Made by a program: the position numbers and the translations under genes | In this document: one piece after another, positions 6,545-10,076 of the stretch | How positions within the stretch are numbered: position 1 is the first letter of the stretch | Layout: each line of letters starts with the position of its first letter | NCBI GenBank assembly: GCA_016342385.1 | Contig: JAEINM010000123.1 | Coordinates: forward strand, 1-10,076 | From: Spirochaetaceae bacterium | GTDB taxonomy: Bacteria > Spirochaetota > Spirochaetia > DSM-2461 | Direction of reading: 5' to 3' | DNA: 10,076 bases | Notes under the pieces: generated by a model | What the model saw: only the letters and a program-made list of their open reading frames with translations | Database searches by the model: none | What the model was told of the DNA's origin: nothing

Positions 6545-7717
6545 ATGATATTCACACCTTTTAAAATTGCAGATCTGGAATTAATGAACAGGATTATCAG
6601 AGCCGGATGTTTTGAGGGTCTGTGCCATGGTGGAAATGTCACGGATCAATTGATAGAGCACCATAGAAGAGTTGTCGCCGGTGGAGCCGCCATGACGACA
6701 GTAGCCTACTGCTCCGTCAGTTACGATGGCCGGGCATTTGACCATGAGATGTGGATGCGGGAGGAGATTCTCCCCGATCTGAAACGGCTGACTCATATGG
6801 TTCACAAAGAAGGGGCTGCTGTTTCCATCCAATTGAGTCATTGCGGTTTCTTTGCCGATCCCTCAGTTATTGGAAAAAAGCCTGTGGGTTCATCGAAGAA
6901 ATTCTGTACATTTCGTATGTCTACATGTACATCCATGACTGAAGATGAGATCAATGAGAAAGTAGAGGACTTTGTCCGCTCTGCTAAAATGTCCAGAGAG
7001 GCGGGGTTTGATGCCGTGGAACTCCACAGTGGTCATGGATACCTTTTGAGTCAGTTTCTATCGCCATGGACTAATAAACGCAAAGACAGATATGGCGGAT
7101 CTCTTGAAAACAGAATAAGATTTCCCGCAATGGTCATTCGAGCAGTCAGGGCGGCTCTGGGGCCGGGGTTTCCCATATTTGTTAAGATGAATCAGAGTGA
7201 CGGTTTTAAAGGGGGGCTTCAAATTGAAGAGGCTGTCGAAGTGGCCCGGTCATTTGAACGGGAGGGCGCGAGTGCTCTGATTCCCAGCTGTGGCTTTACC
7301 GCCAGAACTCCCCTGTTCATGATGAGAGGCCATGTTCCCTTCAGGGAAATGGCGGCTAATCAGAAAAGCCTGATAAGGCGGATCGGTTTGGTTTTGTTCG
7401 GAAAATTCATGGTTCAGAGGTATGCCTTTAAGAATCTGTTTCTATTGGATGGGGCCCAAAAAATCCAGGAGGCAGTGGATATTCCCGTTGTCTATATCGG
7501 CGGCGTGTTATCAAAGTCCGATTGTGAACAGCTGCTGAAAAAAGGATTTCCTTTTATGCAGGTGGGGAGAGCTATAGTGCAGAATCCCGAATTTGTGAAT
7601 AGTATGAAAGATAATGGTGAAATCCGGTCGGAATGTGATCACTGCAACCGCTGTATTGCCGCCATGGATGGCGGAGGGGTGTACTGTGTTTCTGAGCAGA
7701 AGGGGTATGTAAAATGA
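6545..7717 (+). CDS. NADH:flavin oxidoreductase, old yellow enzyme family, with C-terminal cysteine cluster
   Basis: This is a single TIM-barrel FMN enzyme of 390 residues that reduces activated double bonds or related substrates using a nicotinamide cofactor. Its physiological substrate is unknown. Counting from the ATG at 6545: residues 3-20 (FTPFKIADLELMNRIIRA) are the family's first strand; H161, H164 and Y166 in HSGHGYLLSQFLSP are the active-site region; YGGSLENR follows at 183-190; YIGG at 317-320 and VGRA at 340-343 are the FMN phosphate loops. The tail carries C364, C367, C370 and C381, spaced C-x2-C-x2-C-x10-C. 2,4-dienoyl-CoA reductase binds a 4Fe-4S cluster here with C-x2-C-x3-C-x11-C, so a cluster is possible but the spacing differs. 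The FAD/NAD domain of that enzyme is absent. The extra ATG at 6539 would add two residues but has no room for the ribosome binding site. The gene stands alone and converges on the second peptidase. Confidence 0.9.
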   Translation: MIFTPFKIADLELMNRIIRAGCFEGLCHGGNVTDQLIEHHRRVVAGGAAMTTVAYCSVSYDGRAFDHEMWMREEILPDLKRLTHMVHKEGAAVSIQLSHCGFFADPSVIGKKPVGSSKKFCTFRMSTCTSMTEDEINEKVEDFVRSAKMSREAGFDAVELHSGHGYLLSQFLSPWTNKRKDRYGGSLENRIRFPAMVIRAVRAALGPGFPIFVKMNQSDGFKGGLQIEEAVEVARSFEREGASALIPSCGFTARTPLFMMRGHVPFREMAANQKSLIRRIGLVLFGKFMVQRYAFKNLFLLDGAQKIQEAVDIPVVYIGGVLSKSDCEQLLKKGFPFMQVGRAIVQNPEFVNSMKDNGEIRSECDHCNRCIAAMDGGGVYCVSEQKGYVK

Positions 7718-7722
7718 AAAAA

Positions 7723-7763
7723 GGGCATTCGTAGAGGCAGGGCATACGTAGAGGCAGGGCATG
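7723..7763 (+). repeat. 17-base tandem repeat, two full copies plus a partial one
   Basis: The unit CGTAGAGGCAGGGCAT plus one variable base occurs at 7730-7746 and 7747-7763. Just before them, GGGCATT (7723-7729) matches the end of a third unit. The two full copies differ only at the last base, so the duplication looks recent or well maintained. The second copy forms the left arm of the palindrome that follows. Confidence 0.9.
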
Positions 7764-7776
7764 CCCTGCCTCTACG
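7747..7776. terminator. Perfect 30-base palindrome between convergent genes, likely a two-way terminator
   Basis: CGTAGAGGCAGGGCAT reads as its own reverse complement into ATGCCCTGCCTCTACG, giving a perfect palindrome with a GC-rich 13-14 base-pair arm. It starts 29 bases after the stop of the oxidoreductase and ends 3 bases before the stop codon of the M16 gene on the other strand. As RNA it would form a very stable hairpin on both transcripts. No U tract follows on either side, so termination is inferred from position. It looks like a dispersed intergenic palindrome of the kind found in many bacterial genomes. Confidence 0.65.
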
Positions 7777-7779
7777 GGG

Positions 7780-10076
7780 TTATTCGGTTTCAGGATACAG
7801 AATAATTTCCATGCGATTCACATCGCTCAGATATTTATCCGCTGCATAAACGATATCTTCAGAAGTCAGGGATTCATACATCTCTTTTTTGTTGATGATT
7901 GTTTCTCTGTCATAGTCATAGTACCAGACATTTTCCATCTGACTGAGCCACCAGCTGTTTTGCTCTAATGATTCCTCATAACCGACCAGCTGGGCTTCTC
8001 TGACATCCATTACAATCTGCTGGTCAATGATCCCCTTTCGAATATCTTCTATCTGGGAGATAACAAGGTTCTTCAGTTCTTCAGTTCTCATGGGATCGCA
8101 GCTGAAGGTAAATCGGAAATTATAATCTTCTACAGGGTATTTTGCCGGTGAAAAGCGGATCCCTATTCCGTAGACTCCACTGGCTTCCTCCCTTACGACT
8201 TTCGTCAGTTGTGTCTGTAGAACCGATTCGAGGGAGATCATTTTATAGAGCTCTTCTCTGGACCAGTCAAAATCCCCGCTGTAAACAAGAGATACAGTGC
8301 TGACAGGCTCTATACCGGCATACAGCGATTCGGATATCTGTCCGCCCGGATATCTGATCTCTCTATCTATCCAGCTCTCTTCTCTTCCAGAGGCAGGTAA
8401 TCCCCCGATATATGTTTTTATAAGAGGTTCAATTGTTTCCAGATTGAAGCTTCCTGTGAAGATAAAAGTAAAATCACTAAAATCGGAAAACCGGTCGGCA
8501 TATATGGTAAGGGAGGAATTCAGGTCGACTTCTTTTATCAATTCTGTTGTTAGAGGACGGGTGCGGAAATGATAGTCGGTCATGGTTCCGGTCAATAAGT
8601 CAGAATACTGCTGCTTCGGATCGGAATCGCGGTTTATTAAAGAGTCTTCCAGCCGTCTCATAAAAGAATTCCAGGCCGTTTCATCCTTTCGGGGACTTGT
8701 AGCGGTCAGGTAGAGTAGTTGAAACATAGTCTCCAGGTCTCCCGGTCTTGAAGATCCGCGGAATCCCTCTTTCAGGTCTCCTATATAGGGTGAAATATTC
8801 ACCTGTTTTCCGGCCATCTTTTTTTCAAGTTCCACATTGGAAAAGTCACCTACACCATTTGTCGAGATGACTGTGGTGGCAAACAGTGCCGAGACATAAT
8901 CTTCGTCATCAATCAGAGATGTTCCTCCTTCGCTGAATGCTGTGAAGAGAATTTCATCTTTTTTAAAATCTGTCGGTTTTAAAACCACTTTTATTCCATT
9001 GGAGAAGGTCCATTCGGTAATTCCGGTTGTCTCATTATATTTTCTCTCTGATATTTCCGAGCCTTCAGGGATTTCACTCAAGAGGTCTCTATCGTTAAAA
9101 TCATCTTCATAGGCTTTTAATTCCCTATTTTTGACAGATTTCAGCAGATTGAGAAGAGAATCTTCTGTGGGCATAGGCAGGTTTTCTTTTTTCGGTGCCG
9201 TAATTAGAACGACTCTGTTTTCTTCGGTTAGAAGATCCTCTGATATTTCCCGTATATCCTCCATGGTGATTACCGGTAGAATTTTATTGTAGAGTTCCCA
9301 TTCATATTCAATGCTGGGCACCGGCATTCCATTGAGAAAGGCGTTGACCATATCATTGGCGAAATAAATAGATTCCATGTTGTTTCTCTCGTTGTAATAT
9401 CGCTCGATTCTGCTGGCCAGTTCTCTTTTGGCTCTATCCAGTTCTCCTTCGGTAAATCCGAACTGCTCCGCTTTTGCCGCTTCTATCAGAAGACTTTCCA
9501 GACTGCTTTCCAGTTCACCTTCTGCTGTCAGAGCTCCTATTGAGCTGAAGTTTACAGCTTTTGCGTAGGATGATGAGTAGGCAAACCCCTGAATAAAGGG
9601 TGGGTTTTCTCCCCGGGCCAGTTCATTGAGCCTGGTATTGAGCATGTTGTAGTAAAGCATTTCTGCTGTTTTCCCTATGTAGTCCGAAGGGACCCGGATT
9701 TTTTCCTGTTTATACTTATTAATTAACTCTATTAGAGAGGATGTTGCTTCAACATCACTCTGGATGGAGAATAGGGTCTCATCGTGATGGGGAACGTCTA
9801 CTTCTGTTCTTTCCCGGCTGACAGCCGGATTTTTTATTCCGGAGAAATCTCGTATAATAATCTCTTCTATTTCCCGGGCATCAAAGTCCCCCACAGCAAT
9901 AACAGCCATCAGGTCCGGTCTGTACCAGTCATTATAGAAGCGCGTTAAGCTGTCGTAATGAAAATTTTCCAGAATGACTTTTTTCCCTATGGGGAGTCGG
10001 AATCCATATTGGGAGTTTTTAAAGAGAATGGGAAATGTTTTATCCATCATTCTGGCCTGGGCTCCCCGTCCCAGAC
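7780..10076 (-). CDS. PqqL-like M16 zinc metallopeptidase, N-terminus cut by window edge
   Basis: A second insulinase-superfamily peptidase. The frame stays open upstream of the ATGs at 10050 and 10047 to the window edge; the upstream codons encode LGRGAQAR, which runs smoothly into MMDKTFP. That is the usual interior of a PqqL-type protein, so the gene starts off the window. About 764 residues are visible and perhaps 170-190 are missing, including the HxxEH zinc motif and any signal peptide. Visible landmarks are YGFRLPIGK, then WYRPDLMAVIAVGDFD closing the first domain, a third domain near TEWTFSNGIKVVLKP, and in the last domain VREEASGVYGI. There the substrate-binding R (codon 8193-8191) and Y (8172-8170) are seven apart as expected. 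Whether it is periplasmic or lipid-anchored cannot be judged. It converges on the oxidoreductase with the palindrome between them. Confidence 0.93.
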   Translation of the reverse strand, partial: LGRGAQARMMDKTFPILFKNSQYGFRLPIGKKVILENFHYDSLTRFYNDWYRPDLMAVIAVGDFDAREIEEIIIRDFSGIKNPAVSRERTEVDVPHHDETLFSIQSDVEATSSLIELINKYKQEKIRVPSDYIGKTAEMLYYNMLNTRLNELARGENPPFIQGFAYSSSYAKAVNFSSIGALTAEGELESSLESLLIEAAKAEQFGFTEGELDRAKRELASRIERYYNERNNMESIYFANDMVNAFLNGMPVPSIEYEWELYNKILPVITMEDIREISEDLLTEENRVVLITAPKKENLPMPTEDSLLNLLKSVKNRELKAYEDDFNDRDLLSEIPEGSEISERKYNETTGITEWTFSNGIKVVLKPTDFKKDEILFTAFSEGGTSLIDDEDYVSALFATTVISTNGVGDFSNVELEKKMAGKQVNISPYIGDLKEGFRGSSRPGDLETMFQLLYLTATSPRKDETAWNSFMRRLEDSLINRDSDPKQQYSDLLTGTMTDYHFRTRPLTTELIKEVDLNSSLTIYADRFSDFSDFTFIFTGSFNLETIEPLIKTYIGGLPASGREESWIDREIRYPGGQISESLYAGIEPVSTVSLVYSGDFDWSREELYKMISLESVLQTQLTKVVREEASGVYGIGIRFSPAKYPVEDYNFRFTFSCDPMRTEELKNLVISQIEDIRKGIIDQQIVMDVREAQLVGYEESLEQNSWWLSQMENVWYYDYDRETIINKKEMYESLTSEDIVYAADKYLSDVNRMEIILYPETE

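Noticed and set aside
7723..7776. CRISPR array
   Set aside because: The repeats abut each other without spacers and one copy is inverted; this is a tandem plus palindrome, not repeat-spacer units.
7780..10050. Treating the ATG at 10050 as the true start of the second M16 gene
   Set aside because: The frame is open to the edge and the upstream codons continue the PqqL-type sequence; the zinc motif must lie further upstream, so this is an internal methionine.
1739..10076. The two M16 genes as a recent tandem duplication
   Set aside because: Their motifs, flanking sequence and likely domain spacing differ clearly, and they lie on opposite strands far apart.

Overview
The window looks like ordinary bacterial chromosome, moderately AT-rich, with closely spaced genes, Shine-Dalgarno sites and sigma-70-like promoters. 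It encodes a sodium-translocating oxaloacetate decarboxylase and two M16 zinc peptidases, which suggests an anaerobic or fermentative bacterium. The style of the proteins makes me lean towards a spirochete, but this is an impression and not a demonstrated assignment. I see no phage, insertion sequence, CRISPR array, tRNA or rRNA.

Layout. (1) Bases 1-1497, minus strand: the carboxyltransferase (alpha) subunit OadA, cut at its C-terminus by the window edge just as its biotin-carrier domain begins. (2) Bases 1498-1738: an AT-rich divergent promoter region. (3) Bases 1739-4609, plus: a large M16 metallopeptidase without a signal peptide. (4) Bases 4610-4741: a poly-A run, a bulged hairpin and a good promoter. 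(5) Bases 4742-6184, plus: oadG and oadB, the small membrane subunit and the sodium-channel subunit, 12 bases apart and probably co-translated. (6) Bases 6185-6544: no intact gene, but a degenerate palindromic repeat and a possible remnant of a patatin-like gene on the minus strand. (7) Bases 6545-7717, plus: an old-yellow-enzyme-type flavin oxidoreductase with a C-terminal cysteine cluster. (8) Bases 7718-7779: a 17-base tandem repeat running into a perfect 30-base palindrome between convergent genes. (9) Bases 7780-10076, minus: a second, PqqL-like M16 peptidase whose N-terminus with the zinc site lies beyond the right edge.

How they fit together. OadA, OadG and OadB make up the membrane complex that decarboxylates oxaloacetate to pyruvate and pumps sodium ions outward. 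Here the three genes are split into two divergent transcription units by the M16 peptidase gene. The residues known to matter for sodium pumping in the Klebsiella beta subunit are all present in this OadB. The two peptidases differ in likely location and in the spacing of their zinc-site motifs, so they do not look like a recent duplication. I found no clearly undescribed system. The most unusual items are the split oad locus, the insertion inside the zinc site of the first peptidase, and the two repeat elements that share an architecture.
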